Shown here one piece after another: positions 55,099 through 64,000 of a stretch of DNA of 64,000 nucleotides (positions within the stretch are counted from its first letter, which is position 1; every line of letters begins with the position of its first letter). The position numbers were made by a program, and so were the translations under genes. This DNA comes from Saprospiraceae bacterium (GTDB lineage: Bacteria; Bacteroidota; Bacteroidia; Chitinophagales; Saprospiraceae): the NCBI GenBank assembly GCA_016717655.1, contig JADKFC010000001.1, forward strand, positions 434,001 through 498,000, written 5' to 3'. Below the pieces are notes generated by a model that worked only from the letters and a program-made list of their open reading frames with translations, had not been told where the DNA came from and searched no databases.

Positions 55099-55890
55099 AT
55101 GGAAAAAAGTAATATTATGTGGATATTTTTAATTTATTCTTTTTTTCAGTCATGTTCTGGATTTGGTTATGATATCAATAAACATAAAAAAATGGATGAA
55201 TATGTAAAAAGTAATTTCAAATCATATGAATCAGTATACCATGAACTTCATAGCAAAATTAATGATATGGTTTATCGACATGTCCATAGTATTAGAGGGC
55301 AAATTGGTAACGAATATCGGATCGATAGTTTCATTGTTTTTAATAGTGAAAGGAATAAATTATTTACAACCTTGAATACTAAAAACATGAATATGAATAG
55401 CTATAGCGATCTTGTGCAAAACCTGTATGGGGTTAAAATAAACAATAAGTGGTTGTTGTTTTTTGGTTATAACTTAATTGCTCAGCGTGAGGGGTATAAA
55501 AAAGATGTCTCAAAAGTATTTACCTGGGATGAATTGAGCTATGTGGCACGTGAGCAAATGTTTCCTCAATTTATTGGTTTTGATGTGAATGATAATATAA
55601 TAATATCTGATAATGCATTCCATAAGCATGTAAAAGCAGAAGTTATTGGGGGAAGTCGAGTATCTCCAGAAGGATCGGAAGATGAGAAATTTTTAAGACT
55701 ATGGAATTATGAGCAATCTGAAATATTGGATAGTTTGGAATATAAAGAATTAGCAGAAAATGATACTGTAGAAATTAATTCCCCTCTTTATCAAATTGAC
55801 AAGCCTGAAAATCAATCTTATTTTTTTAATACTTTAATTTTTGATTCACAAGAGTGGAAAGATTATGTGAAAGAGAGATGCAATAAATAA
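55099..55890 (+). CDS. Cassette gene B, copy 1: putative lipoprotein of unknown family
   Basis: A 263-residue protein with a short hydrophobic start (IMWIFLIYSFFQSC) and a lipobox-like cysteine at about residue 20. The body shares a layout with the copy at 56,490: FKSYESVYHEL, DSFIVFNSERNKLF, YGVKINNKWLLFFGYNLI, FTWDELSYVAREQMFPQFIG, DNAFHK and the end FFNTLIFDSQEWKDYVKERC. I cannot name the family. The paired arrangement with exported protein A, repeated in tandem, could mean a secreted effector with its membrane-bound partner, or a ligand and its lipoprotein carrier (inference only). Confidence 0.7.
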   Translation: MEKSNIMWIFLIYSFFQSCSGFGYDINKHKKMDEYVKSNFKSYESVYHELHSKINDMVYRHVHSIRGQIGNEYRIDSFIVFNSERNKLFTTLNTKNMNMNSYSDLVQNLYGVKINNKWLLFFGYNLIAQREGYKKDVSKVFTWDELSYVAREQMFPQFIGFDVNDNIIISDNAFHKHVKAEVIGGSRVSPEGSEDEKFLRLWNYEQSEILDSLEYKELAENDTVEINSPLYQIDKPENQSYFFNTLIFDSQEWKDYVKERCNK

Positions 55891-55933
55891 AAGAGCTTTC
55901 TATTAATCATTTCTACCTATATTAAATTACAAC

Positions 55934-56509
55934 ATGAAAAATATCGTATTACTATCGATTCTGATGCTATTTTCTCTTGCATTATTTTCTAAAGAAGTTA
56001 TTGCAAACCCATATGAACAATCTGTGTTTGTGATAGATGATATCGAGGTTTGGATCACTCGCCCTTGTTATAAATCAAATAATTGCAATATTTTCAAAGT
56101 AGTTCACTCCATGGGATTTGCATATTCATTAGGTACGGTTTCTTACCATAGGGATAAAATAGAGCCTGACCAGAATAGACGTCGTTTTGGAAGATATTAT
56201 ATTATTGCGCCAGAAAATGCATGTTCTGCTGAAGAATTCACACCAAATATTTTTGAAAAAGTATGGCAATATGGAACTGTTGAACCAAGTTTAGCTAATT
56301 CCAATCCAAATAGGCTAGTTCAAAACGACGGTGTGGCACCCCAATGCGGGGTTATGGGTTTAAATTGGGATAACTCTATTTATGCTAGGATTAGGTTTCC
56401 GGAAAATAGTGATAAGTTGAATTTTTTTGATGCACATTCTATAATTAGCTATAACTGGATATTAAATATTTCTCCTAAAAGACCTGGGCATGTTGAAAAT
56501 AGGAATTAA
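55934..56509 (+). CDS. Cassette gene A, copy 2: exported protein of unknown family
   Basis: A 191-residue protein with a signal peptide (IVLLSILMLFSLALFSKEVIA). The mature part is about 165 residues with Cys in TRPCYKSNNCN and in APENACS, and conserved words shared with copy 1 (YYIIAPENA, WQYG, NDGVAPQCGVMGLNWD, FFDAHSIISYNWIL). The abundance of aromatic and Asp/Asn residues in conserved words suggests a compact globular domain. No known enzyme motif is visible. The end overlaps gene B copy 2 by 20 bp, implying coupled synthesis. Confidence 0.72.
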   Translation: MKNIVLLSILMLFSLALFSKEVIANPYEQSVFVIDDIEVWITRPCYKSNNCNIFKVVHSMGFAYSLGTVSYHRDKIEPDQNRRRFGRYYIIAPENACSAEEFTPNIFEKVWQYGTVEPSLANSNPNRLVQNDGVAPQCGVMGLNWDNSIYARIRFPENSDKLNFFDAHSIISYNWILNISPKRPGHVENRN

Positions 56510-57296
56510 TACATTGTTTATTATTTTTCTTGCCATAGCAGGCTGTAATACTAATAGAAATGCAAGTTTATCAAAGTTTAAGGAACACGATATTTATATA
56601 AAGAATAAATTTAAGTCATACCAAAGTATTTATAATACGGTAAGAGATTCTTTTATTGCTTGGAAATCTGATTCACTAGAAATAAGTGGTAGTTATTTTT
56701 TTGATGATCGTTGGACATTAGATAGCTGTATTGTATTTAATTCGGATTCAACAGTATTACAAACCAACCTAATAATGCAAGATGGTGCATTTAAAAATAG
56801 TATGTTTGATTATTTGAATAATGTGATTGGTTTTAAAGTAAATAATAGATGGTATTTATTTTATGGAGTAAGTACTGTGCTTAATAGGATTAATTATCAG
56901 GACAGTATGTATTCTCCTCTGTCTTTTGATGAGCTTAGTTATTTGTCTCGAAGTGAACTCAGGATGTGGTATTTCGTTGCAGATGATGGAAAGATATTAC
57001 CTAACAATCGTGCCTTTGATTCTATCTTAAATCCAAAAGGATTTGGATTGACCAAAAAACTGTACGGTTCATCAGTTGGATTCAGCTATAATAGCCAGGT
57101 CCTATGCGTACTCAAAAGGAAAAATGGATTTAAGTGAAATAGAAAGTATTAACAAGGAAATTTCTACTTCAGTTCGTCCGCCAGAGCCCTATTTAAAAAA
57201 TCACTTTGGGAAAAGTTGTTCGGTGAAAAAAAACTATTCGAAAGTAAAGAATGGAAAGAATACCTGCACAAAAAATATGGCAGGATACAGGAGTAA
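56490..57296 (+). pseudogene. Cassette gene B, copy 2: lipoprotein with two frameshifts at its 3' part
   Basis: Starts MLKIGINTLFIIFLAIAGC (lipobox AIAGC) and follows copy 1 of gene B: FKSYQSIYNTVRDSF, DSCIVFNSDSTVLQTNL, IGFKVNNRWYLFYGVSTVLN, LSFDELSYLSRSELRMWYF, NNRAFDSI. The frame then ends at 57,137. A second frame continues YSKGKMDLSEIESINKEIST to a run of six A (57,195-57,200). A third frame gives SLWEKLFGEKKLFESKEWKE, the counterpart of the end of copy 1, and stops at 57,296. About 265 residues would result after repair. It may be a decayed copy or carry consensus errors. Confidence 0.65.
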
Positions 57297-57432
57297 GTTT
57301 AAATCAAAAATCAGGTTACAAATAATTTTACCTTTAAGCCTCAACTCTTAAAGTGTCATGCGGGTCAGGGTTATGCTACCAAACTTAATACAGGAATTGA
57401 TCACCATAAATCTTTATTCAAAACACCTTACC

Positions 57433-60400
57433 CTACCTCACCACCGTCACATCCCCCTTAAACCGCTGCTGGCTGTCGTCTGCAAATAAAACTTCGACGA
57501 TCCATACATAAACACCGGGGACCACGGCACAACCATTAAAATAACCGTCCCAGCCGAGGTCAGGTACATTGGGGTCAAAGTTTTCTTTGCGGAACATCAA
57601 ATTGCCCCAGCGGTCGTAGATGTTGAGGTAGAGGATGGTTTTGACATTGCCCTCGGGACTGATCGGAAAGAAGGAGCCATTGGTACTTCCTCCCTGGTTG
57701 GGTGAAATGACATTGGGGAATAGTACAGTGTAGGTTCTCGTTCTCCTTATTTCTATAGGCTGCTCCAGGATACAACCATTTTGCAGCTGGATGGTGAGAA
57801 GTAAAATTCCCTCGGCATCAGGTGTAATGCTGGGCTTGAGGGCTGAGGCTAAACTGTTGTCCTTAAAAACAAGAAGTTCGTAGGGAGCCCATTGAACAAA
57901 GTCAATGTCGTCAAAAGAGAAGCCTGTGTAATTGACTTCAATTTCTCTACTCTCATTGAGAGCGAGCACAATGGTGCCCGGCACAACCAATGCAGGCTCT
58001 GTCCAGGCTGCAACCAATACCGTGGTGTCTTTCTGGCAACCAAATACAGTGCGCACAATAAGGGAGTGCAGGCCTGCTTGGATGGGAGAAAGAGTGTCCA
58101 ATGGATTGACCTCATTGTAGTCCCACAGATAGGTGAGATCTGTATCTACCGCTGCATCAAATACGAGGTATTGTCCATTGTGCCGACAATTTCCGGGGTG
58201 GAGAACAAAGGAAATATCCGGATATATTATCTGGTTTTGTATGCTAATACTATCCACAACCTTGCATCCGGCAACATCGCTGAGGGTGAGGTAGTAGCTG
58301 CCGGCAGCTAAGTTTTGCAGCATGGAGCCGCTCTGACCGGATGACCAAAGAATACTCACAGCCTGATTGTTGGCCGTAGTATCAATGCTTATGATGCCAT
58401 TGGGCATAAGACATGATGTATTGTCAGTAGAGGTCAATTGGTAGCTGATGGAGCCACCCTGGTTGGTCAGGGTAATGGTGTCAGATGCCTGGCAACCCAA
58501 ACCGCTAGTTAGGGTAACGGCATAGGTGCCGGGGGCCATTGAATATCGGTCTTTGAGTGTGAATCCATCGGACCACAAATAATTGACCATGCCCACATTG
58601 GGTGTGTTGAGCTGGATGATGCCGTTGTTTTGTCCGCAGCCGGGCTGAGTGGGCACCAGGGTCAAGGTTGGAAATTGCCTTTGGTCAGCTACTGTATAGG
58701 ATTGAATTTTTTGGCAGCCGTTGTCATCTGATAGGGTCACTTGATAATTGCCTGCAGGTAAGCTGTCTAGGGTGGCTTCTGTGTCGCCATTGGACCAAAG
58801 CCAGGTATAGTTGGCGGCCGGGCTCACGTTGATGCTAATGTTGCCATTGGCACTTTGACAAGAGGTAAGGGCGCTGACATTGGCCTGGAGGGTCGGATTA
58901 AAAGTAATCTCATTTATCACCATGGCAGCCGTATCTGCACAGCCATTGGCAAGGGTAACGGTAACGCTGTAATTACCGGGCTGTAGGCTGGAGCGATTGC
59001 CCTGAGTGCTGCCGTCATTCCATGCATAACTTAGACCTGTTGTAGGAGTAGTTTGCAGTAAGATGGTACCATTGTCTTGTCCACAGTACGATGGACTTAC
59101 GGCTGAATTTACGGTGGGGAAAGTGATTAGTTGTTCCACATTAAACACCATGTACCGCTGACAGCCGATGGAGTCGGTGACCGTAACGCTGTAATCGCCG
59201 GCAGCCAAGCCATTGATTATAGGGGTGGTGTCGCCGGTGGACCACAAATAGCTCACATCATTGGCAAATAAAATCACCATGGTGATGCTGCCATTGGGTT
59301 GTGTGCAGGAGGTATTGGCATTGATTAGCCCTGATATTACCATGCTCGACAGTGGAGGTTCCAAGGTGAGTGTATCTTGGGTGGTGCAGCCTGAAACATT
59401 GGTTACCGATACATAGTAAGTATCAGGCACTACTTCCTGTAAAAGGGTATCTGTAACACCTGTGGACCATAGGACCTGATGATTGGCGGGTGAAGCCAGG
59501 TGAATTACCAAAGAACCCGTGCCGTCGCTGCAATCAGCGGGAATAATTTCATTAGAAAATTGAGGATAACTTTGTGTAGAGGTAACTATAAAAGTTGAAT
59601 CAATCTGACAACCATAAACATCCGTGACGGTGACAGAATAATTTCCTGCCTGTAAGCTGGTGAGATCTACGGTAGTTTGTCCACCCGACCACAACCAGGA
59701 AGATAACACTTCGCCTCCGGGCAGGGTGTAGATGGCACCATTGGGATTGGTACAGCTGGTGTTTTGTACTACCTGAGCTGCCAGGAAGAGGGAAGAAGTC
59801 ACAGTAGCGACTGTATCGTACACAACGGCCGTACAGCCCTGGGCATCGGTGATGGTAACGGCATAAGGTCCTGCTGCTACATTGACCAGGTTTTGGGTGG
59901 TACTGTCATTGGACCACAGATACGATAGGTTCATACCTGATAATACATTTAAGGCAATGGAACCATTTGCCGAGGTACATCGGGCAGGTGTGTCAGTTGA
60001 ACTTGCCTGGGGCGGACTGAGGGTGGAGGTAATTTCGTAGAGTCTGGTGGTAAGGCAGCCATTACTTTCGGTAATGGTCACCGTATAGGTGCCGGCTGTC
60101 AGAGCCGTCAGATCTTGTGTTGTAGCACCATTGGACCACAACACTGTGTAGGCATTGGATGCAGATATATTTTGATCGATGCTGCCGTTTTGATTAAGGC
60201 AGGAAGTGTTGGGATTGATAATTGCGCTTACGGTGAGGTCGGAACTGCCGGATATGGTAAAACTCTCTTGTGCCTGGCAGCCATTTACATCGGTAATGGT
60301 GATAGTATAGATACCGGCACTAAGGTTGGATAAATCTTCCGTAATGGCCCCATTAGACCATAAGTAATCATAACTTGCCGAGGGACTGGCTGTAACATCA

Positions 60401-62559
60401 ATGGTACCTGTATTGAGGATGCAGGATGTATTGGTGGCAGTACCATTCACGGTGGGATAATTGAGTATATTGGTGAGGGTAAAATCAGCTACCACCTCAC
60501 ATCCTTCATTGTTGGTGATGGTTACAAAATACTGTCCACCGCTTATGTTGTTTAAGGTTGCACCGAAGTTTCCGTTGCTCCACTGCGCTGTATAAGGCGA
60601 GGTAGATGTGATGTCGAGTACAATGCTTCCATTGCCACCTATGCAAAACGTATTTTGTGTAGTAGCAGATTGATAAGTAATGAGCCCATTGCTGGCGAGA
60701 ACTGTGGCCGTTGCTTCATCGGTACAGCCATTTTCGTCTGTTACCGTCAATGAATAGATGCCAGGGGGTACATCTGTAAGATTGGACGTTGTTTGGCCTG
60801 AAGACCAGAGATAGGTATAGTTGCCCGCAGGACTTACATTTGAATTGATGTTGCCAAAGGGATTGGCACAAATGGCCGGCAGTGGGATCAATTGCAGGAC
60901 TGGAAGCTGGATGTCATTTCCCACAATTCCGGCATTGGTTGAGATACAACCGGCGGGATCAGTAGCTGTAACATTGTAACTACCGGCAGCGAGGTTGGAT
61001 ATGGTCTGGGTGGTGCCTCCGTTTGACCACATAAAATTGTACGTTCCCGGGCTAAGCATGATGGCTTCTAGGCTGCCATTGGGCATACTACAGGAGGTAT
61101 TGTCATGAACAACCACATTGGTAACGGAAATGGCATTGGATGCGGCAAAAATAAATGTTTCTAAAGTATTGGTACATCCGGCTGAGTTGGTAACCGTCAC
61201 TGTATAAAATCCTTCGGCAAGGTTAGAAATATTTTGGCTTGTAGCGCCATTGGACCAGCTAAATGTGTAGCTACCAGGCGGATCCACCATAAGGGCAATG
61301 CTGCCGATGCTAAGCGTACATATTGTAGCAAGTGGGCTGGATGATAGTGTATGGATTTGTATTTCGTTTTCTACTACATAAGACGCCTCAGCTGAGCATC
61401 CCGAGGCATCAGAAACGGTGACACTGTATGTGCCCTGAGGCAGGCCATTGATGTCTTCCGAGGTACTACCATTGCTCCAGTTAAAAGTAAAACTTCCCGG
61501 CGTCAGCACCGTGAGGTCGATTCTGCCGTTGGGGGGTACACAGGAGGTTACCGGGATAACGGAACCGGTAAAGTCAAGAACACCAGTAAATACTTCTCCA
61601 TATCCTTCAGCCATGCAGCCATTGGGATCGGTAACACTTACGGTGTAGGTACCCGGAGCACTTACAACTGTGGAAGCAGTGTTATCGCCGGTCGACCACT
61701 GAATGTCTACAAATTCAGCCGCATTGAGAAGGATTAGTGTACCATTTTGTCCATTGCAAAGATTGAGAGGGCCATTGACCTGGGGCAACACACCGCTGGA
61801 TAATACAATGACGGTATCGTGGTCAACACACGAGTTATCATCGATGACTGTAACATCATAAGAACCAGGTGTCGTCACATCTATGCTTTCGGTGGTTTCT
61901 CCTCCGGGTGCCCATGAGATACCATTAAACGGACCGCCAGAAGCTGTTAAAGTGATGGTCTCTCCGGTACAGATGGTCAAAGGTCCGGTAATTTCTACTT
62001 CAGGACCCGGTAATTGCACCACATTGGTGCTTAGTACTTGAGAGCAGCCGGTTGCCGGGTCGGTCACTGTTACTTCATAAAAGCCGGGATTTGGTGTGGT
62101 AATAAATGTGGTTGTTTCTCCTGTAGACCATTCATATTGGGCATTGGTAGGCTCTTCATAGCCATTCCATTCTACAATGAGGTTGATATCTTCGCCTGGG
62201 CAAAGATTGTAAGCTTGAATGTAATAAGTGTAATTGGCAATGTCAATTGTCACTTCGTGGTTAGCCATACAGCCAACACCATCCGTAAGGGTAACAGAAT
62301 AAGTGCCATTGGCATTGGGCACAGAGATGGTGGGTGTTGTTTCACCAGTCGACCAGGCATAGCTATAGGGTGGGGTGGCATTGCCAAAAACAACTGTTTC
62401 TAAAGTGATTTGTCCGGGGTCACACAAGTCGGGAAAAAGGAAGATCAGAATTTTGCAATGGGGTTGGGCATACGCCTTGGAGGAGGCCATAAGCAGGAAA
62501 ATTAAAATCCATCCAAAGATTTTGATATTTTTCAAAATTTTGACCGATTGTTTTATCAC
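57433..62559 (-). CDS. Giant SprB-repeat adhesin-like protein with gliding-motility T9SS domain
   Basis: A 1708-residue surface protein. The signal peptide (IFLLMASSKAYAQ) is followed by 20 SprB-like repeats of about 75 residues. Each has the consensus '(L/Q)WSNGxTTxxLxxLxAGxYxVTVTDxxGC' with variants, for example LWSNGATTQDLTALTAGTY. A non-repetitive spacer (WTEPALVVPGTIVLALN, and so on) and a CHU_C-type gliding/T9SS type-B sorting domain complete it: YTVLFPNVISPNQGGSTNGS, LNIYDRWGNLMF, GWDGYFNGCAVVPGVYVWIV and FKGDVTVVR. SprB in Flavobacterium is the moving adhesin of gliding; here adhesion is likely, gliding is unproven. The frame is intact over 5.1 kb. It is a single gene, divergent from the gene at 63,017. 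Confidence 0.92.
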   Translation of the reverse strand: MIKQSVKILKNIKIFGWILIFLLMASSKAYAQPHCKILIFLFPDLCDPGQITLETVVFGNATPPYSYAWSTGETTPTISVPNANGTYSVTLTDGVGCMANHEVTIDIANYTYYIQAYNLCPGEDINLIVEWNGYEEPTNAQYEWSTGETTTFITTPNPGFYEVTVTDPATGCSQVLSTNVVQLPGPEVEITGPLTICTGETITLTASGGPFNGISWAPGGETTESIDVTTPGSYDVTVIDDNSCVDHDTVIVLSSGVLPQVNGPLNLCNGQNGTLILLNAAEFVDIQWSTGDNTASTVVSAPGTYTVSVTDPNGCMAEGYGEVFTGVLDFTGSVIPVTSCVPPNGRIDLTVLTPGSFTFNWSNGSTSEDINGLPQGTYSVTVSDASGCSAEASYVVENEIQIHTLSSSPLATICTLSIGSIALMVDPPGSYTFSWSNGATSQNISNLAEGFYTVTVTNSAGCTNTLETFIFAASNAISVTNVVVHDNTSCSMPNGSLEAIMLSPGTYNFMWSNGGTTQTISNLAAGSYNVTATDPAGCISTNAGIVGNDIQLPVLQLIPLPAICANPFGNINSNVSPAGNYTYLWSSGQTTSNLTDVPPGIYSLTVTDENGCTDEATATVLASNGLITYQSATTQNTFCIGGNGSIVLDITSTSPYTAQWSNGNFGATLNNISGGQYFVTITNNEGCEVVADFTLTNILNYPTVNGTATNTSCILNTGTIDVTASPSASYDYLWSNGAITEDLSNLSAGIYTITITDVNGCQAQESFTISGSSDLTVSAIINPNTSCLNQNGSIDQNISASNAYTVLWSNGATTQDLTALTAGTYTVTITESNGCLTTRLYEITSTLSPPQASSTDTPARCTSANGSIALNVLSGMNLSYLWSNDSTTQNLVNVAAGPYAVTITDAQGCTAVVYDTVATVTSSLFLAAQVVQNTSCTNPNGAIYTLPGGEVLSSWLWSGGQTTVDLTSLQAGNYSVTVTDVYGCQIDSTFIVTSTQSYPQFSNEIIPADCSDGTGSLVIHLASPANHQVLWSTGVTDTLLQEVVPDTYYVSVTNVSGCTTQDTLTLEPPLSSMVISGLINANTSCTQPNGSITMVILFANDVSYLWSTGDTTPIINGLAAGDYSVTVTDSIGCQRYMVFNVEQLITFPTVNSAVSPSYCGQDNGTILLQTTPTTGLSYAWNDGSTQGNRSSLQPGNYSVTVTLANGCADTAAMVINEITFNPTLQANVSALTSCQSANGNISINVSPAANYTWLWSNGDTEATLDSLPAGNYQVTLSDDNGCQKIQSYTVADQRQFPTLTLVPTQPGCGQNNGIIQLNTPNVGMVNYLWSDGFTLKDRYSMAPGTYAVTLTSGLGCQASDTITLTNQGGSISYQLTSTDNTSCLMPNGIISIDTTANNQAVSILWSSGQSGSMLQNLAAGSYYLTLSDVAGCKVVDSISIQNQIIYPDISFVLHPGNCRHNGQYLVFDAAVDTDLTYLWDYNEVNPLDTLSPIQAGLHSLIVRTVFGCQKDTTVLVAAWTEPALVVPGTIVLALNESREIEVNYTGFSFDDIDFVQWAPYELLVFKDNSLASALKPSITPDAEGILLLTIQLQNGCILEQPIEIRRTRTYTVLFPNVISPNQGGSTNGSFFPISPEGNVKTILYLNIYDRWGNLMFRKENFDPNVPDLGWDGYFNGCAVVPGVYVWIVEVLFADDSQQRFKGDVTVVR

Positions 62560-63016
62560 AGTTGGGTTTTTGCCAGTTTAGCAACTAAATTACAATGGAA
62601 AAAGAAGTAAACAAGCCTTTTGTGACTGAAAAAGGAATGATTTTTACTGTAATGGATGTCTGTGAAGAAATATTAGATTTAGAATTATAGAACTTTTTTT
62701 ACATATAAAATATATGTATGTGTAAATAATTAAATAATAATACATTATAAATATAAAATATTTATAATGTATTATTTGCTCTTATAGGTTTTTCTATCCA
62801 TACAGAATTACCACTTAAGTTAAGTGAGGGGGAGGGAGCTAACTTGAATTATTGCCTTAAAACCTAATGTTTAAAGGGTTCTCTTGTCGGCAGACATTAT
62901 CATACTAACGGGTGAATTATTTTTAGATCACTAAGAGTAGATTTACCGACGAAATTTAATGAATAAAATTATAAACCGATAAAACTCCTGAGTAAGTTAA
63001 TTTTAAATAATAATGT
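62560..63016. other. Divergent intergenic region with a long AT hairpin
   Basis: A 457-bp region between two divergent exported-protein genes. It must hold both promoters, but I see no clear TAnnTTTG pair. The striking element is a perfect 18-bp hairpin (62,736-62,753 and 62,759-62,776) described separately. Confidence 0.6.
62736..62776. promoter_or_regulatory. Perfect 18-bp AT-rich hairpin
   Basis: Arms aataatacattataaata and tatttataatgtattatt around the 5-nt loop taaaa. It lies nearly equidistant between two divergent starts, so it is not a normal end-of-gene terminator. It may be a binding site for a dimeric regulator or a cruciform-prone element. Confidence 0.5.
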
Positions 63017-64000
63017 ATGAAAACTATTTTTTTATTTTTAATTGTTATGACCACCTTTACTGACACTATTTGTGCTCAGGCCGTGGGAGTTGGCACGAGT
63101 TCACCTTCTGATGCATTACACATTGTGGGGGCATCTAATGATGATCCCTTAAGGGTTCAAGTAGGTACTGCAACAAAGTTAAGAGTGTTCAATAACGGTG
63201 GCACCTCACTTGGCACCAATAACGCTGCCGGCACTCCAGCCAATGGTTTGTATGTACTGGGTAATACAGGTTTGGGGGTAAATAATCCGATAGAGAAACT
63301 TGAAGTCGGTGGTAATATGAACATCATCGGTGAAATAAAAGCCAATGGTTTAGCTGGTGAGCAAGGACAGCTATTGCAATCCAATGGCAATGGCACAATG
63401 AGTTGGATTGAGCCCTGCGGATATCAATATTCTGAGGATTTTTTTAATACCACCAATAACCCACAGTCCTGGACTGTTCCTACAGGAGTTACCGAAATCA
63501 TGGTAGAGATGTGGGGAGCTGGTGGAGGTGGCAGTTCCAACTACGGTGGTGGTGGTGGTGGATATATGAAAATTAAAAGATTGGTAACTCCTGGAGAAGT
63601 AATCACTTTTTCAATTGGAACAGGTGGCACCGGAAATTCTTCATCTGCCGAAGCTACTAATGGCAGCGCAACTACTTTTCCTGCTGGGGCAGGATGGCCA
63701 GATCATTCTGCCGGAGGAGGCAGTTCAGGGACCAACGGCTTAGGGGGGAGCAATAGTCTTATTAATACACCGTCAACTTTGCAGTTGCGAAGAAGAGGGC
63801 AGCATGGGCATCCCAAAGAGATAAGTTACTATCAGATATCATCAACCGACTTTGCACAAAAGACAAGCTATGGTGATGGAGGTATTGCAGGTTTTAATGA
63901 GGTAGGTTCAGGTTATGGTGGAGTGGTGATTCACAACACAACAACCAATACAAATATAACATCCACTATTGCCCGTTTTGGCAATCAGCCAGGTGGTGGT
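63017..64000 (+). CDS. Glycine-rich secreted protein (partial, runs off the window)
   Basis: The frame starts at ATG 63,017 (MKTIFLFLIVMTTFTDTICA, a signal peptide) and is open through the last base, 328 codons so far. The first about 140 residues resemble the head region of tail-fibre-like or S-layer-associated secreted proteins in this phylum: VGVGTSSPSDALHIVGASND, PANGLYVLGNTGLGVNNPIE, GEIKANGLAGEQGQLLQSNG. A glycine-rich domain follows (WTVPTGVTEIMVEMWGAGGG, GSSNYGGGGGGYMKI, GIAGFNEVGSGYGGVVI), like the glycine-rich fibre tips of phage proteins. The C-terminus is unknown. An overlapping upstream ATG at 63,013 is out of frame. Confidence 0.85.
   Translation, partial: MKTIFLFLIVMTTFTDTICAQAVGVGTSSPSDALHIVGASNDDPLRVQVGTATKLRVFNNGGTSLGTNNAAGTPANGLYVLGNTGLGVNNPIEKLEVGGNMNIIGEIKANGLAGEQGQLLQSNGNGTMSWIEPCGYQYSEDFFNTTNNPQSWTVPTGVTEIMVEMWGAGGGGSSNYGGGGGGYMKIKRLVTPGEVITFSIGTGGTGNSSSAEATNGSATTFPAGAGWPDHSAGGGSSGTNGLGGSNSLINTPSTLQLRRRGQHGHPKEISYYQISSTDFAQKTSYGDGGIAGFNEVGSGYGGVVIHNTTTNTNITSTIARFGNQPGGG

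Overview
This window looks like a piece of an AT-rich Bacteroidota genome, most likely a Saprospiraceae-type member (inference). The evidence is the many long secreted proteins with type IX secretion (T9SS) C-terminal domains of both the 'PNP' and gliding-motility types, together with SprB-like repeats, a FISUMP lipoprotein, WG-repeat proteins, the absence of clear Shine-Dalgarno sites, and a few TAnnTTTG-like promoter boxes. I see no rRNA, tRNA, CRISPR array or phage module.

Layout. 1-7.2 kb (+) is a surface-polysaccharide operon: SDR epimerase/dehydratase (cut by the window edge), PLP sugar aminotransferase, hexapeptide acyltransferase, HisH-like and HisF-like ammonia-supply subunits, a WbpG-type N-acetyl-sugar amidotransferase, a glycosyltransferase and a damaged flippase. 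Together they would make an amidinated diacetamido-type sugar and place it in a glycan. 7.3-10.4 kb holds small genes (GlsB/YeaQ, pentapeptide repeat, TonB-C, a secreted protein, GNAT) among degenerate short-repeat arrays. 11-26.4 kb holds large exported proteins: an L-domain/LRR T9SS protein, two WG-repeat proteins, a PQQ-type propeller translationally coupled to a T9SS protein, a FISUMP lipoprotein and an Fn3-type protein.

27-43 kb (-) is a block of exported proteins in which almost every gene is interrupted: a giant multi-frame protein, a porin with an internal stop, an intact collagen-like protein, two T9SS proteins with frameshifts, and an M43 metalloprotease/beta-helix protein in three frames. 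Many breaks lie in homopolymers, so consensus error and true decay must be separated. 43-47 kb (-) is an ABC exporter (ATPase, FtsX permease, HlyD-like adaptor with a frameshift) and a pirin. 47.3-47.75 kb is an abnormal G/C homopolymer tract, followed by two hairpins.

48.1-51 kb (+) holds a YciI/DGPF gene with its ECF42-type sigma factor, then a second ECF sigma factor with a membrane protein. At 51.1-51.8 kb a GxxExxY (PD-(D/E)XK-like) gene sits between perfect 14-bp inverted repeats, resembling a small mobile cassette. 52-54.4 kb holds DUF2200, DUF1801, SRPBCC and a lipoprotein propeller. 54.7-57.3 kb is a tandemly duplicated, unrecognised two-gene cassette (exported protein A plus lipoprotein B); the first A copy is truncated next to a GCAGAGCG array. 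57.4-62.6 kb (-) encodes a 1708-aa adhesin-like protein with 20 SprB-like repeats. A glycine-rich secreted protein starts at 63,017 and runs off the window.

The most unusual features are the A/B cassette, the inverted-repeat-bounded GxxExxY unit, several families of degenerate tandem arrays confined to gaps between genes, and the cluster of frame breaks.
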